Source of the DNA: Roseomonas acroporae
GTDB lineage: Bacteria; Pseudomonadota; Alphaproteobacteria; Acetobacterales; Acetobacteraceae
Assembly (NCBI RefSeq): GCF_023223525.1
Contig: NZ_JALPRX010000009.1
Coordinates: forward strand, 62,001 to 126,000
Length of the DNA: 64,000 nucleotides
Reading direction: 5' to 3'
Below, one piece after another: positions 27,175 to 38,791 of this stretch. Below the pieces are notes generated by a model. It was not told where the DNA came from, made no database searches, and was given only the letters and a program-made list of their open reading frames with translations. Positions within the stretch are counted from its first letter, which is position 1. Each line of letters starts with the position of its first letter. The translations under genes and the position numbers were made by a program.

Positions 27175-28103
27175 GCGGGCGGGGCCGCCCGGGACAGGAC
27201 CATTCGGGGCAGGGCCATGGCGCGCTCCAGCGCGGCCATCGCCTCGGCGCAATGCGCGGCGTAGCCGGGCGAGGTGCGGAAGCCCGGCGGGCGCGGCGGC
27301 GGCGGCGGGCGCAGCTCGGCGACGATGCGGCCCGGATGCGCGGCCATGACCAGGATGCGGGTGGAGAGGAAGACGCTCTCGAACACCGAATGCGTCACGA
27401 ACACCACGGTGACGCCGGTTTCCGACCAGAGGGCGAGCAGGTCGTCGTTCAGCCGGTGGCGGGTGATCTCGTCGAGCGCCGCGAAGGGCTCGTCCATCAG
27501 CAGCAGGGCGGGGCGCGTCACCAGCGCGCGGGCGATCGAGACGCGCATGCGCATGCCGCCCGAGAGCTCGCGCGGCAGCGCCCGCTGGAAGCCGCCGAGC
27601 CCGACCGCTTCCAGCGCCGCCGCGGCGCGCGCCTCGCCCTCGCGCCGGCCGATGCCGGCGAGGCGCAGCGGCAGCCGGACGTTGCCGAGCGCGGTGGCCC
27701 AGGGCATCAGCGTCGGCTCCTGGAACACGAAGCCCATGCCGCCGGCGGCGAGGGCCGCGTCGCGACGCAGCGTGCCCTCGCTGGGCCGGTCGAGCCCGGC
27801 CAGCAGCCGCAGCAGCGTGGACTTGCCGCAGCCGGAAGGGCCGAGCAGCGACAGGAACTCGCCGCGCCGCACCGTGAGGTCGATGTCCGAAAGCGCCCGC
27901 GTGCCGCCGGGAAAGCGCCGTCCGACGCCGGACAGGACGAGCAGGGCGTCGTCCGGCTGGACCCCGCCCGGGATGGCGGCAGGCGGGGAGGCGGCCGGTT
28001 GTCCCGGGCCCGGCGCGGCAGCCTCCGGCCGCGTGCCGCCCGATCCTGCGCCGCCCGACCCTGCGCCGCCCGATCCCACACCGTCCGTCCCGGCGTGCCG
28101 CAT
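27171..28103 (-). CDS. ABC importer ATPase, SsuB/TauB type
   Basis: ATPase of 310 residues. Walker A GPSGCGKST, Q-loop FVFQEPTLMPW, signature LSGGMRMRVSIARAL, Walker B LLLMDEPFAALD and switch His VFVTHSVFES are all present. The first ~50 residues are an odd Gly/Ser/Pro-rich tail with a repeated GSGGA unit, coded by 15-base near-repeats; the fold really starts at DDALLVLSGVGRRF, so the true start may be downstream. It is the middle gene of the importer operon, 23 bases after the receptor and overlapping the permease. Confidence 0.92.
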   Translation of the reverse strand: MRHAGTDGVGSGGAGSGGAGSGGTRPEAAAPGPGQPAASPPAAIPGGVQPDDALLVLSGVGRRFPGGTRALSDIDLTVRRGEFLSLLGPSGCGKSTLLRLLAGLDRPSEGTLRRDAALAAGGMGFVFQEPTLMPWATALGNVRLPLRLAGIGRREGEARAAAALEAVGLGGFQRALPRELSGGMRMRVSIARALVTRPALLLMDEPFAALDEITRHRLNDDLLALWSETGVTVVFVTHSVFESVFLSTRILVMAAHPGRIVAELRPPPPPRPPGFRTSPGYAAHCAEAMAALERAMALPRMVLSRAAPPA

Positions 28104-28126
28104 TCCCGGTGCCGGCCCGTCCACGC

Positions 28127-29155
28127 TCAGCTCCGGCCGATGCCCCTGTTGACCAGCGACAGGTCGAAGGCGCGGCGCCAGTCGAGATCGGCCGGCAGCA
28201 CGCCCACCGCGGCAACCGATCTGTGGAAGCCCTCCCAGCGCGCCTCGGTCATGGCGCCGATTCCCAGGGTCCGCGCGTCGCCGCCGCGCACGATGCCGGC
28301 CTCGTTCATCGCGCGCGTGCCGTAGGCGATCAGGTCCTCGCCCATCTCCGGGTTGTCGCGCCGGATGAGGGCGTTGGCGGCGGCCGTGTCGAAGCCGCCG
28401 GCCGGGCCCTTGAGGTACTGGTCCCAGCCGTGCATCGAGGCATCGACGAAGCGCGCGATCACCTCGCGCCGCCGCGCCAGCGTGTCGCGGCCGACGTTGA
28501 TGGTGGTGCCGTAATTCTCGAAGCCCGCGTCGTGGATCAGCAGCGTCACCGGATCGACGCCCATCTGCCGCAGGGTGAAGGGCTCGGAGCCGAGATAGCC
28601 TTCCTGGATCAGCATGCGGTCGGCCAGGAAGGGCTGCATGTTGAAGGTGTAGGGGCGCACCTGCTCGTCGCGCAGCCCGTACTTCTGCCGCACGAAGGGC
28701 CACCAGGTGACGCGCGCCTGGGAGGCGATCAGCAGCGTGCGGCCGCGCAGCGATTCGAAGCCGGTGACGCCGGTGCCGGGATGCGCCATCAGCACCTGCA
28801 TGTCCTTCTGGAACACGGCGGCGACGCACAGGAAGGGCATGTTCTCGCGCACGAGGTTCAGCGCCTCCATGCCGTTCGACATCGCCATGTCCACCCGCCC
28901 GCCGATCAGGAGCTGGGTCGGGTTGAGCTGCGGCCCGCCGGCGCGCAACTCCACATCCAGCCCGGCGGCGCGGTAGAGGCCCGCGGCCTGCGCCTGGTAG
29001 AAGCCGCCATGCTCGGCCTGGGCGCGCCAGTTGGTCATGAAGCTGACCTTGTCGAGCGCCTGCGCGCGCGGGGCGGCACCCGGCACGGGCAGCAGCAGCG
29101 GCGCGCCGGCCCCGAGCAGCCCGAGCGCGGCACGGCGCGAGACACGGTAGCGCAT
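28127..29155 (-). CDS. ABC importer substrate-binding protein, NMT1/THI5-like
   Basis: Periplasmic receptor of 342 residues, first gene of the importer operon. GGGAGAAGG precedes ATG 29155. [21 protein letters not shown] reads as a Tat signal. The mature start [27 protein letters not shown] is the NMT1 hallmark found in receptors for the thiamine pyrimidine precursor and related heterocycles. The GTTINV and [12 protein letters not shown] segments also fit that group. No TPP riboswitch-like element is visible in the 162 bases upstream, so thiamine control is not supported. Confidence 0.92.
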   Translation of the reverse strand: MRYRVSRRAALGLLGAGAPLLLPVPGAAPRAQALDKVSFMTNWRAQAEHGGFYQAQAAGLYRAAGLDVELRAGGPQLNPTQLLIGGRVDMAMSNGMEALNLVRENMPFLCVAAVFQKDMQVLMAHPGTGVTGFESLRGRTLLIASQARVTWWPFVRQKYGLRDEQVRPYTFNMQPFLADRMLIQEGYLGSEPFTLRQMGVDPVTLLIHDAGFENYGTTINVGRDTLARRREVIARFVDASMHGWDQYLKGPAGGFDTAAANALIRRDNPEMGEDLIAYGTRAMNEAGIVRGGDARTLGIGAMTEARWEGFHRSVAAVGVLPADLDWRRAFDLSLVNRGIGRS

Positions 29156-29317
29156 CCAGCCCTTCTCCCTGACGGCGATGTGACGCGAAGGGTCCGGCAT
29201 GCGTCGCCGCGGCGCAAGAGCGGTCTGGCGCGGGAGGGGCGCGGCGGGGCGCTGGCGCCGCCGCCATGACTTCGCGCAGAATGGTGCGCCGACGGAGAGC
29301 GGGACGGGGAGAGCGGA

Positions 29318-29713
29318 ATGGAACTGAGGCGCGCCGGATCACGGCCCTCGGGCAAGGGGCCGGCCGAGTACTTCACCGGTGCCGTCCGTGTCGATCCGCT
29401 GTTCGAGGCCGCCGAGCCGGCGCGGGTCGTCGGGGCGCACGTCACCTTCGAGCCCGGCGCCCGCACCGCCTGGCACCGGCATCCGCTCGGCCAGACGGTG
29501 ATCGTCACCGCCGGCTGCGGCTGGGCGCAGCGGGAAGGCGGCCCGGTGGAGGAGATCAGGCCGGGTGACGTGGTGTGGTTCCCGCCGGGCGAGAAGCACT
29601 GGCACGGCGCCACGGCGACCACGGGCATGAGCCACATCGCCGTCCAGGAGAAGCTGGACGGCAGCACCGTCGAGTGGCTGGAGAAGGTCTCCGACGAGCA
29701 GTACCGGGCCTGA
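29318..29713 (+). CDS. Cupin-domain protein
   Basis: Single cupin of 131 residues. Motif 1 is [20 protein letters not shown] (two His and a Gln in place of the usual Glu region) and motif 2 is [16 protein letters not shown]. Such proteins often accompany carboxymuconolactone-decarboxylase-like enzymes, but none is adjacent. GGGAGAG precedes the ATG. It is divergent from the NMT1 importer and followed by a GC-rich hairpin. Confidence 0.88.
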   Translation: MELRRAGSRPSGKGPAEYFTGAVRVDPLFEAAEPARVVGAHVTFEPGARTAWHRHPLGQTVIVTAGCGWAQREGGPVEEIRPGDVVWFPPGEKHWHGATATTGMSHIAVQEKLDGSTVEWLEKVSDEQYRA

Positions 29714-29718
29714 CGGAC

Positions 29719-29763
29719 GGCCCGGCGGACGGGCGGCGGAACCGACCCGCCGCCTGCCGGGCC
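29719..29763 (+). terminator. Two-part GC hairpin after the cupin gene
   Basis: Outer stem 29719-29726 with 29756-29763 and inner stem 29732-29739 with 29747-29754, starting six bases after the cupin stop. Terminator role is inferred from position. Confidence 0.5.
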
Positions 29764-29817
29764 AAGTGCCGGGAACAGGACCCTCCCGCCGGAAACCGCT
29801 CCCGGCGGAGGTCGTGG

Positions 29818-30054
29818 TCAGTGCGTCGTGACGTCCCCGCGACGGAGCGGCCGCCAGTGTTGCGGCGCCACCTCGCGGCCCGTCGCCTCGTCCAGCCAGA
29901 CCAGTTCGTCGAGGATCATGGTCCTCGGCTGCTGACGCCGCGACACCTCCCGCCGGGTCAGGACGGCGACGTGCCCGGCCTGGGCGTCATCCTCGATCAG
30001 GATGCGGCTGCCCTCGATGACGGGAAGACCGGTCGTCGCGTCTTGCTTGTTCAT
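29818..30054 (-). CDS. Small hypothetical protein (78 aa)
   Basis: Unrecognised small hydrophilic protein: NKQDATTGLPVIEGSRILIE, then GHVAVLTRREVSRRQ and DELVWLDEATGREVAPQHWR. GAGGGCGA before ATG 30054 and a composition unlike shadow frames support a real gene. The core reads like a short beta-strand domain that could bind a larger partner. It stands alone, about 375 bases upstream (minus strand) of nothing but repeat-rich DNA. Confidence 0.6.
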   Translation of the reverse strand: MNKQDATTGLPVIEGSRILIEDDAQAGHVAVLTRREVSRRQQPRTMILDELVWLDEATGREVAPQHWRPLRRGDVTTH

Positions 30055-30428
30055 TGTTCGCCCTCGATCGCTGATGCCGCCACCTGTCACGCATCCGGCC
30101 CTGCGGACGGATCGCCCGAGCGCTGCGCCGGGAGTGCCCGGACGGGCGTCGCCCCAGGGTACTGCCCAAGCGTACTGCCCAGGGGTGTCGCCCAGCGGGC
30201 ATGACGGGAACGGGAAAGCCAAACGGCGGGGAGGGGAAGGGGGTTCCCGAAGCATCGGGAAGCGCATCGAAACGACGCCCCGCGGCACGGGGCCCGGCAG
30301 CATGGGGCCCCGCGGCACGGGGCCAGGCGGCGCGGGGCCAGCGGCGCCGGCGCGAATGCGCGCGCCGGGAGGCCCCGGCGCGTGCCGCACACGGGGCAGG
30401 GCCGGGAAAACCCGGCCCGCGCCCGCCG
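30055..30428. repeat. Gene-free stretch with GC-rich short repeats
   Basis: 374 bases between the small gene at 29818 and the gyrB stop. It holds near-repeats GTACTGCCCAAGC/GTACTGCCCAGGG around 30158-30185 and a run of about three CGCGGCACGGGGCC-type units around 30288-30330. A frame on the minus strand reads GPVPRG twice through them, but has no ribosome site. I see no gene or named element. Confidence 0.5.
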
Positions 30429-32987
<2,559 letters not shown>

Positions 32988-34262
32988 TCAGGCCGCTTTC
33001 GGCACGGGGAAATGCGGGTCCGGAACAACTTTCCCGCCCTCCACCCGGAACCCCTCCGCCAGCCCCGCGAGGGGCGCGAAAAGCGCCGGGTCGGTACCCG
33101 TCAGGAAGGCCTGCGCCGGCAGCGCCGACAGGGCCGCGAACAGCGCCTCGCGCCTTGCCGCGTCGAGATGGGCGGCGATCTCGTCGAGCAGCAGCAGCGG
33201 CGCGAAGCCGCGCTGCGTCCCCATCAGCGCCGCATGCGCCAGCACCATCGCCACCAGCAGCGCCTTCTGCTCGCCGGTGGAGCAGAGCGACGCGGGCACG
33301 CCCTTGCCGGCATGCGTCAGCAGCATGTCGCAGCGATGCGCCCCCGACAGCGCGGCGCCGGCCGCCGCGTCGCGCGGGCGGGCGAGGGCGAGGTCGGCGC
33401 GCAGCCGGTCCTCGACGGCCAGGGCCGGCTCGCGGTCCAGCGCCTCGGCGATGCCGCAGGCGAGGCCGAGGCGCGCGGCCGGGAAGGCCCCCACCACGCC
33501 GCCCTCCAGCAGCGCGTTGAGCTGCGCCACCACCGCCCGCCGCGCCGCCGTGGCGGCGACGCCGTGCCGGGCCATCGCATCCTCCAGCGCCGCCAGCCAG
33601 GCATTGTCGCCGCGCCGCTCGGCCAGCAGCCGGTTGCGCTGGCTCATCGCCTGGTCGTGCGCCGCCACCTCGCGCGCATGGCCGGGCTCCAGCGCCCAGA
33701 CCAGCCGGTCGAGGAAGCGGCGGCGGCCGGAAAGCCCCTCCTGGAACAGCCGGTCCATCTGCGGCGTCAGCCAGACCATGGCGACGCGCTCGGCCAGCTC
33801 GGCCTGGGAACGGACCGGGTTGCCGTCCAGCCGGAACACGCGCCGGTCGGGGGCATTGCCGGGCGAGCCGCCGCCGGAGGTGCCGGCGGGCGGCGTCCCG
33901 GTGCCGATCTCGCTCTCGCCCCCCGGCCCCTCGAAGCGGCCCGCCACGGCCCAGGCGGCACCGCCCGCCGGGTCGTGCCGCGCCAGCTCCGCCACCCGCG
34001 CCCCGCGCAGGCCGCGCCCGGGGGCGAGCAGGCTGATCGCCTCCAGCAGGTTGGTCTTGCCCGCGCCGTTCTCGCCGCTCACCAGCACGATGCGCCCGGA
34101 CACCGGCCAGCTCGCCTCGGCGTAGGAACGGAAGTCGTGCAGCAGCAGTCGGGTGAGTCGGAGCGGCGGGGCGGGGGGCACCGAGGGGAGATAGGGCTTT
34201 TCCGCGCCGCGCGGTATGGCCTGCCGGCTGGTCAGGCAGGCGGGGCGGTCGGGACCGGCCAT
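32988..34262 (-). CDS. recF: DNA replication and repair protein RecF
   Basis: SMC-like ATPase that helps load RecA at gaps. Up to 424 residues. Walker A is GENGAGKTNLLEAISLLAPGRGLR, the mid-protein LTPQMDRLFQEGLSGRRRFLDRL and the signature/Walker B region (CSTGEQKALLVA, LLLLDEIAAHLD) are intact. The start is unsure: family members begin near RLTRLLLHDFRSY, so the first ~27 residues from ATG 34262 may not be translated and a GTG at 34181 is an alternative. It is cotranscribed with gyrB. Confidence 0.95.
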   Translation of the reverse strand: MAGPDRPACLTSRQAIPRGAEKPYLPSVPPAPPLRLTRLLLHDFRSYAEASWPVSGRIVLVSGENGAGKTNLLEAISLLAPGRGLRGARVAELARHDPAGGAAWAVAGRFEGPGGESEIGTGTPPAGTSGGGSPGNAPDRRVFRLDGNPVRSQAELAERVAMVWLTPQMDRLFQEGLSGRRRFLDRLVWALEPGHAREVAAHDQAMSQRNRLLAERRGDNAWLAALEDAMARHGVAATAARRAVVAQLNALLEGGVVGAFPAARLGLACGIAEALDREPALAVEDRLRADLALARPRDAAAGAALSGAHRCDMLLTHAGKGVPASLCSTGEQKALLVAMVLAHAALMGTQRGFAPLLLLDEIAAHLDAARREALFAALSALPAQAFLTGTDPALFAPLAGLAEGFRVEGGKVVPDPHFPVPKAA

Positions 34263-34293
34263 GCCGGCCGGCGGGCCGCCCCGCCGCGGCGGG

Positions 34294-34623
34294 TTACGCC
34301 GCGGCCTTCTCGCGCGCCACGGTCTGCACCACCTCGAACCCCTCGAATTCCGGGTGGCCGAGGTACAGGGCGCGGTTGTCGCCGGCGTTGCGGTGGGCCA
34401 TGCGGAACGCCTCCGAGCGGGTCCAGTCCTCGAAGGCGGCGCGGTCGCGCCAGATGGTATGCGAGGCGAACAGGGTGTGGTCCTCGCGCTCCGGGCCGCG
34501 CAGCAGGTGGAATTCCACGAAGCCCGGCACCGCGTGCAGATGCGTGTCGCGCGAGGCCCAGAGATGCTCGAACGCCGCCTCCTGGCCCCTGGCGACGCGG
34601 AAGCGGTTCATGGCGATGAACAT
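34294..34623 (-). CDS. Antibiotic biosynthesis monooxygenase (ABM) family protein
   Basis: Small dimeric ferredoxin-like protein, 109 residues. FIAMNRFRVARGQEAAFEHLWASR and PGFVEFHLLRGPEREDHTLFASHTIWRDRAAFEDWTRSEAF are typical of the IsdG/HmoA-like ABM branch, which includes haem oxygenases, though the catalytic residues for haem cannot be confirmed. GGAGG lies ten bases before ATG 34623. Its start overlaps the end of the ribbon-helix-helix gene by 16 bases, so the two are translated together. Confidence 0.87.
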   Translation of the reverse strand: MFIAMNRFRVARGQEAAFEHLWASRDTHLHAVPGFVEFHLLRGPEREDHTLFASHTIWRDRAAFEDWTRSEAFRMAHRNAGDNRALYLGHPEFEGFEVVQTVAREKAAA

Positions 34624-34886
34624 GGCGGCTGGTCCTCCTGGTCGGAACGATACGGGTCGGAACGATCCTGGCACCGCGCGGCGAGGGCGAACACCCTCAG
34701 CGCGCTGGCCAATGGCAAGGTGGGGTCGGAACGGTCGGCATCCACCGCGGCGACCAGCGCGGCGAGGCTGCGGCCGCGCCGCAACGCCTCGGCCTCCAGC
34801 ACCCGCCAGAAGGGCGGCTCCAGCGCCACGGAGGTGCGGTGCCCGGCGAGGCTGAAGGAACGCTTGGCCAGGTGGGTGCCGGTCAT
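34608..34886 (-). CDS. Ribbon-helix-helix domain protein
   Basis: A 92-residue protein with an RHH_4-type domain: KRSFSLAGHRTSVALEPPFW, then VLEAEALRRGRSLAALVAAVDADR and PLASALRVFALA. Members are small DNA-binding or adaptor-like proteins common in alphaproteobacteria, usually of unknown target. The tail repeats DRSDPYRSDQED, from a direct repeat of GGTCGGAACGAT in the DNA. It lies 28 bases after fumC on the same strand and overlaps the ABM gene, so fumC, this gene and ABM may form one unit. Confidence 0.82.
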   Translation of the reverse strand: MTGTHLAKRSFSLAGHRTSVALEPPFWRVLEAEALRRGRSLAALVAAVDADRSDPTLPLASALRVFALAARCQDRSDPYRSDQEDQPPCSSP

Positions 34887-34913
34887 CGGGAAGGTCGGCC
34901 CGGCGAAGGCGGC

Positions 34914-36329
34914 TCAGCCACCGCCCTCCAGCGTCATCCCCGGCACCACCATCTCCTCGGGCCGCACCCAGCGGTCGAAATCCTCCGGCGTGACATAGCC
35001 GAGCTGCGCCGCCGCCTCCTTCAGCGTCAGGTTCTCGGCCAGCGCCTTCTTGCCGATCCGCACCGCCTTGTCGTAGCCGATATGCGGGTTCAGCGCCGTC
35101 ACCAGCATCAGCGAATTGGCGAGGTTCTGCGCGATCCGCTCGCGGTTCGGCGCCAGCTTCTCCACCATGTTCACGGCGAAGCTCTCGGCCGCGTCCGCCA
35201 GCAGCGAGACCGATTCCAGCACGGCGTGGATGATCACCGGCTTGAACACGTTGAGCTCCAGGTAGCTCTGCGCGCCCGCCACCGTGACGGTGGTGTTGTT
35301 GCCGATCACCCGGGCGCAGACCATGGTCAGCGCCTCGGCCTGGGTCGGGTTGGTCTTGCCCGGCATGATCGAGGAGGAGAGCCCGTCCGCCGGCACGATC
35401 AGCTCCGCGATGCCCGAGCGCGGGCCGGAGCCGAGCAGGCGGATGTCGTTGCCGAGCTTGTTCAGCGAGACGGCGATGACGTTGAGCTGGCCCGAAAGCT
35501 CCACCAGCGCGTCATGCGCGCCCATCCCCTCGAACTTGTTCGGGTTGGGCGCGAAGGCGAGGCCGGTGCGCTCGGCGACGATGCGGCAGAACACCGTGTC
35601 GAGGTCCGGATGCCGGTTCAGCCCGGTGCCGACCGCGGTGCCGCCCTGCGGCAGCAGCAGCAGGCGCGGCATGGTGTCGCGCAGCCGCGCCTGGCCCAGC
35701 TCCACCTGCCGCGCCCAGGCGCCGAATTCCTGGCCCAGCGTCATCGGCACCGCGTCCATCATGTGGGTGCGGCCGACCTTGATGATGTCGTTCCATTCCT
35801 CCGCGCGCCGCCACAGCGCGGCGTGCAGGCGGCCGAGGGCCGGGATCAGGCGGCCCTCCACCGCCTCGGCGGCCGCGATGTGCATCACGGTCGGGAAATT
35901 GTCGTTGGAGGACTGGCCGCGGTTGACGTGGTCGTTCGGGTGCACCGGCTTGCGGCTGCCGAGCGGCTGGCCGAGGATCTCGTTGGCGCGGTTCGCGATC
36001 ACCTCGTTGGCGTTCATGTTGGTCTGGGTGCCGGAGCCGGTCTGCCAGACCGGCAGCGGGAAGTCGGCGTCGCGCTTGCCGTCCGCCACCTCCTGCGCCG
36101 CCTGCCGGATCGGCTCGGCGAGTTCCTGCGGCAGCTCGCCCAGCGCGGCATTGGCCTCGGCGCAGGCCAGCTTGTGCAGGCCGACGGCGCGGATCAGCAG
36201 GGGCGGGAAGCGCTGGTCGCCGATGCGGAACAATTGCCGGGCGCGCTCGGTCTGCGGGCCCCAGTAGCGGTCGGCGGGGATGTCGATGGTGCCGAGACTG
36301 TCCGTCTCGGTGCGGGTGGCGTCGGCCAT
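34914..36329 (-). CDS. fumC: Fumarate hydratase, class II
   Basis: Iron-free fumarase of the citric acid cycle, 471 residues. AGGAGGA before ATG 36329. The substrate and catalytic regions are visible: GSGTQTNMNANEVIANRA, SSNDNFPTVMHIA, the catalytic His in GRTHMMDAVPMTLGQE and the superfamily signature SSSIMPGKTNPTQAE. A class I fumarase is encoded at 43.9 kb, so the organism has both types. The gene is followed by the ribbon-helix-helix and ABM genes. Confidence 0.97.
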   Translation of the reverse strand: MADATRTETDSLGTIDIPADRYWGPQTERARQLFRIGDQRFPPLLIRAVGLHKLACAEANAALGELPQELAEPIRQAAQEVADGKRDADFPLPVWQTGSGTQTNMNANEVIANRANEILGQPLGSRKPVHPNDHVNRGQSSNDNFPTVMHIAAAEAVEGRLIPALGRLHAALWRRAEEWNDIIKVGRTHMMDAVPMTLGQEFGAWARQVELGQARLRDTMPRLLLLPQGGTAVGTGLNRHPDLDTVFCRIVAERTGLAFAPNPNKFEGMGAHDALVELSGQLNVIAVSLNKLGNDIRLLGSGPRSGIAELIVPADGLSSSIMPGKTNPTQAEALTMVCARVIGNNTTVTVAGAQSYLELNVFKPVIIHAVLESVSLLADAAESFAVNMVEKLAPNRERIAQNLANSLMLVTALNPHIGYDKAVRIGKKALAENLTLKEAAAQLGYVTPEDFDRWVRPEEMVVPGMTLEGGG

Positions 36330-36559
36330 GCGGCCCTCCTCCTGTGCTGCCGGCACCGCCTGCGCACCCCTGACCCCGTGCTGCCGGAATCGACCCGGCT
36401 TGCCGCGACACGCCGCGCGGGGCGGGAGTCGGGCGGGCAGGATAGGACGGTCGGCGGGCGGTTGCAGCCCCGGACACGACGTGGACAGGCCACCGGCGCG
36501 GTTCCGCCGGGGCCGCAACCCCCGGGCCAGAACGGGTGGGGAAGAAAGGGGTTGCCGTC

Positions 36560-36770
36560 GGGGGCGTCCTGTCGGGGAAGGCGCTGCCTGCCCCGGACCC
36601 CATCCGGCAGGAGGGCGAAGCCCTCCTGCACCTCTATTCGTTTTGGTCCCGGGTGTCGAAACACCTCGGACGCCGCTCCCGAAACGGGGTTTCCAAGGGG
36701 GCTTCGCCCCTTGGTGGGAGAGTGCAGAGAGGGCAACGCCCTCTTTGCCGGGGTCCGGAGCAGCGCCCCG
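36560..36770. repeat. Modular palindromic repeat, copy B
   Basis: Same orientation and module order as copy A: GGGGAAGGC-GCTGCC, GGACCCCATCC, the AGGAGGGCGAAGCCCTCCT hairpin with CACCTCTATTCGTTTTGG, a spacer with GTGTCGAAACACC, the CAAGGGGGCTTCGCCCCTTGG hairpin and GAGGGCAACGCCCTC. It fills most of the 444-base gap between fumC and the Bug receptor, whose stop lies at its right edge. The remainder of the gap holds the fumC leader; I see no gene there. Confidence 0.8.
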
Positions 36771-36773
36771 AAA

Positions 36774-37790
36774 TCACCCCGCCGGCCGCACCCCCGCGCG
36801 CGCCACCACGTCCCGCCAGCGGGCAAGCTGGGCGTTCTGGAACGCCGTGAATGCGTCGCCCCGCAGCGGGCGTATCTCGAACCCGACCCGCTCCAGCCGC
36901 TCCCGCCCCGGCTCCGTCTCCACTGCCCGCACGGCCGCCGCCGCCAACGTGTCGCGCAGCGGCGCGGGCAGGCCGGGCGGGCCGTAGAGGGCGATCCAGC
37001 TCGACACGTCGATGCCGGGCCAGCCGCTCTCGGCCAGGGTCGGCACCTCCGGCAAGGCGCGGGAGCGGTAGGCGCTGGTGACGGCCAGCGCCCGCAGCGC
37101 GCCGTCGCGGATCTGCCCCAGCACCGCCGGCATGTTCTCGAAGATGAGCTGGATGTCGCCGGCGCGCAGCGAAACGATCGAGGTGTTGGCGCCCTGGCCG
37201 GGGATGTGGGTCAGCCGCGTGCCCGTCTCCAGCGCGAACAGCTCCGCCGTCATGTGGTTGGAGGCGCCTGTGCCGGAGGAGCCGAAATTCAGCTCGCCCG
37301 GCCGCGCCTTCGCCGCCGCCACCAGCTCCGAGACGCTGTGCCAGGGCGAGGCCGGGTTGACCACCAGCACGTTCACGAACTCGGCAAGGCGGGCGACCGG
37401 CGTGAAGTCGCGCGGGATGTCGAACGGGTAGTTGGGCGTCACGGCGGGCGGCAGGACGTGGCTGCCGAAGCCGCCGATCAGCAGCGTCTCGCCGTCCGGT
37501 CGCGCGCGCTTCGCCTCGGCCATGCCGATCTGGCCGCTGGCACCGGGCTTGTTCTCCACCACGGCGGGCCACCCCTCGCGGTCGCGGCAGCCATCGGCGA
37601 CGACGCGGCCGACGAGGTCGGTGACGCCGCCGGGCGGGTAGGGGACGATCACCCGGATCGGGTGAGTCGGCGCGAAGCCTCCCGCCTGGGCTTGGCCTTG
37701 GGTTGGGGCCAGGGCCTGGGCGCGGGCCGCGGGGGCGGCGAGCAGCCCGGCGGCGAGCAGCGCGGCGCGTCGCGGAAGGCGCGTCATCAT
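36774..37790 (-). CDS. Bug/TctC tripartite tricarboxylate receptor
   Basis: Periplasmic receptor of 338 residues. Signal peptide LPRRAALLAAGLLAAPAARAQA. The mature part carries PIRVIVPYPPGGVTDLVGRVVAD, ENKPGASGQIGMAEAKRARPDG and the ligand-loop LPEVPTLAESGWPGIDVSSW, all hallmarks of Bug proteins. I start at ATG 37790 (GAGG just before) rather than a GTG at 37799. It is the last gene of the dioxygenase operon and starts nine bases after a second Bug gene. The TctAB membrane parts are not adjacent. Confidence 0.9.
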   Translation of the reverse strand: MMTRLPRRAALLAAGLLAAPAARAQALAPTQGQAQAGGFAPTHPIRVIVPYPPGGVTDLVGRVVADGCRDREGWPAVVENKPGASGQIGMAEAKRARPDGETLLIGGFGSHVLPPAVTPNYPFDIPRDFTPVARLAEFVNVLVVNPASPWHSVSELVAAAKARPGELNFGSSGTGASNHMTAELFALETGTRLTHIPGQGANTSIVSLRAGDIQLIFENMPAVLGQIRDGALRALAVTSAYRSRALPEVPTLAESGWPGIDVSSWIALYGPPGLPAPLRDTLAAAAVRAVETEPGRERLERVGFEIRPLRGDAFTAFQNAQLARWRDVVARAGVRPAG

Positions 37791-37799
37791 GGGCCTCAC

Positions 37800-38780
37800 T
37801 CAGTCGCTGAGCTGGAGGTTGGCATCGCGCACCACGCCGCGCCAGCGCGCCACCTCGGCGCTCTGGAAGGCGGCGAATTCGGCATCCGGCCGGAAGGCGG
37901 GCTCGAAGCCGGCGGCGCGCAGCCGGTCGCGGGCGGAATCAGTGGCGGCGATGCGGCGCAGCTCGGTCACGACCCGCTCGCGCAGCGGCGGCGGCATGCC
38001 GGGCGGGCCGTAGAGGCCGATCCAGCTCGTCACGCTGAAATCGGGCAGGCCGGCCTCCTGCATGGTCGGCACGTCCGGCAGGGCCGGGGTGCGGTAGGGG
38101 CTGGTGACGGCCAGCGCGCGCAGTGCGCCGGCGCGGATGGCGCCGGCGACGGTGGGCAGGTTCTCGAACGCCACCTGCACGTCGCCGCGCTGGAGCAGCA
38201 CCAGCGTGTTGCCGGCCTGGCCGAGCGGCACGCCGACGATCTCCGTGCCGGTGCGCAACCTGAACAGCTCGGCCGTCATCTGGTTGGAGGCGCCGACGCT
38301 GGTGTAGGGGTAGTTCATCGCGCCGGGATGCGCCTTCGCCTCGGCGATGAAGGCCTGCACGTCGCGCGCCTGCACCTGCGGCGAGACCACCATGACGTTG
38401 ACGAACTCGGCCATGATGGCGAGGGCGGTGAAGTCGTGGTCCACGTCGAACGGGTAGCGGTTGATGACGGCGGGCGGCAGGCCGTGGCTGCCGAGGCCGC
38501 CCACCAGCAGCGTGGCGCCGTCCGGCGGCGCGCGGCGCAGCAGGTCGAGCCCGATGGTGGCGTTGGCGCCGGGCCGGTTCTCGACGACGACCACCGTGCC
38601 ATGCTCGGCGCGCAGCCCATCGGCCACGATGCGCGCCACGAGGTCGGTGACGCGGCCGGCGGGGAAGGGGACGATGATCCGCACCTCGCGCGGCGGCCAG
38701 GGCGCCGCATCCTGCGCGGCAGCGGCGCGCGACAGGAAGGGCAGCAGGGCCGGGGCGGCGAGCAGGGCACGGCGGCGCAT
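37800..38780 (-). CDS. Bug/TctC tripartite tricarboxylate receptor
   Basis: Second Bug receptor of the operon, 326 residues. Signal MRRRALLAAPALLPFLSRAAAAQ; mature EVRIIVPFPAGRVTDLVARIVADG, ENRPGANATIGLDLLRRAPPDGA and LPDVPTMQEAGLPDFSVTSW. The usual PPGG is PAGR here. It is clearly related to its neighbour at 36774 (same length and shared SHGLPPAVINRYPFDV/ SHVLPPAVTPNYPFDI region), which suggests tandem duplication. It starts 11 bases after the beta subunit stop. The likely ligand is an aromatic acid handled by the linked dioxygenase; this is inference. Confidence 0.9.
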   Translation of the reverse strand: MRRRALLAAPALLPFLSRAAAAQDAAPWPPREVRIIVPFPAGRVTDLVARIVADGLRAEHGTVVVVENRPGANATIGLDLLRRAPPDGATLLVGGLGSHGLPPAVINRYPFDVDHDFTALAIMAEFVNVMVVSPQVQARDVQAFIAEAKAHPGAMNYPYTSVGASNQMTAELFRLRTGTEIVGVPLGQAGNTLVLLQRGDVQVAFENLPTVAGAIRAGALRALAVTSPYRTPALPDVPTMQEAGLPDFSVTSWIGLYGPPGMPPPLRERVVTELRRIAATDSARDRLRAAGFEPAFRPDAEFAAFQSAEVARWRGVVRDANLQLSD

Positions 38781-38791
38781 GGAAACGCGCC

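Noticed and set aside
29156-29317. Possible TPP riboswitch before the NMT1-type importer
   Set aside because: No CTGAGA-type core or paired arms of a thiamine element could be found.
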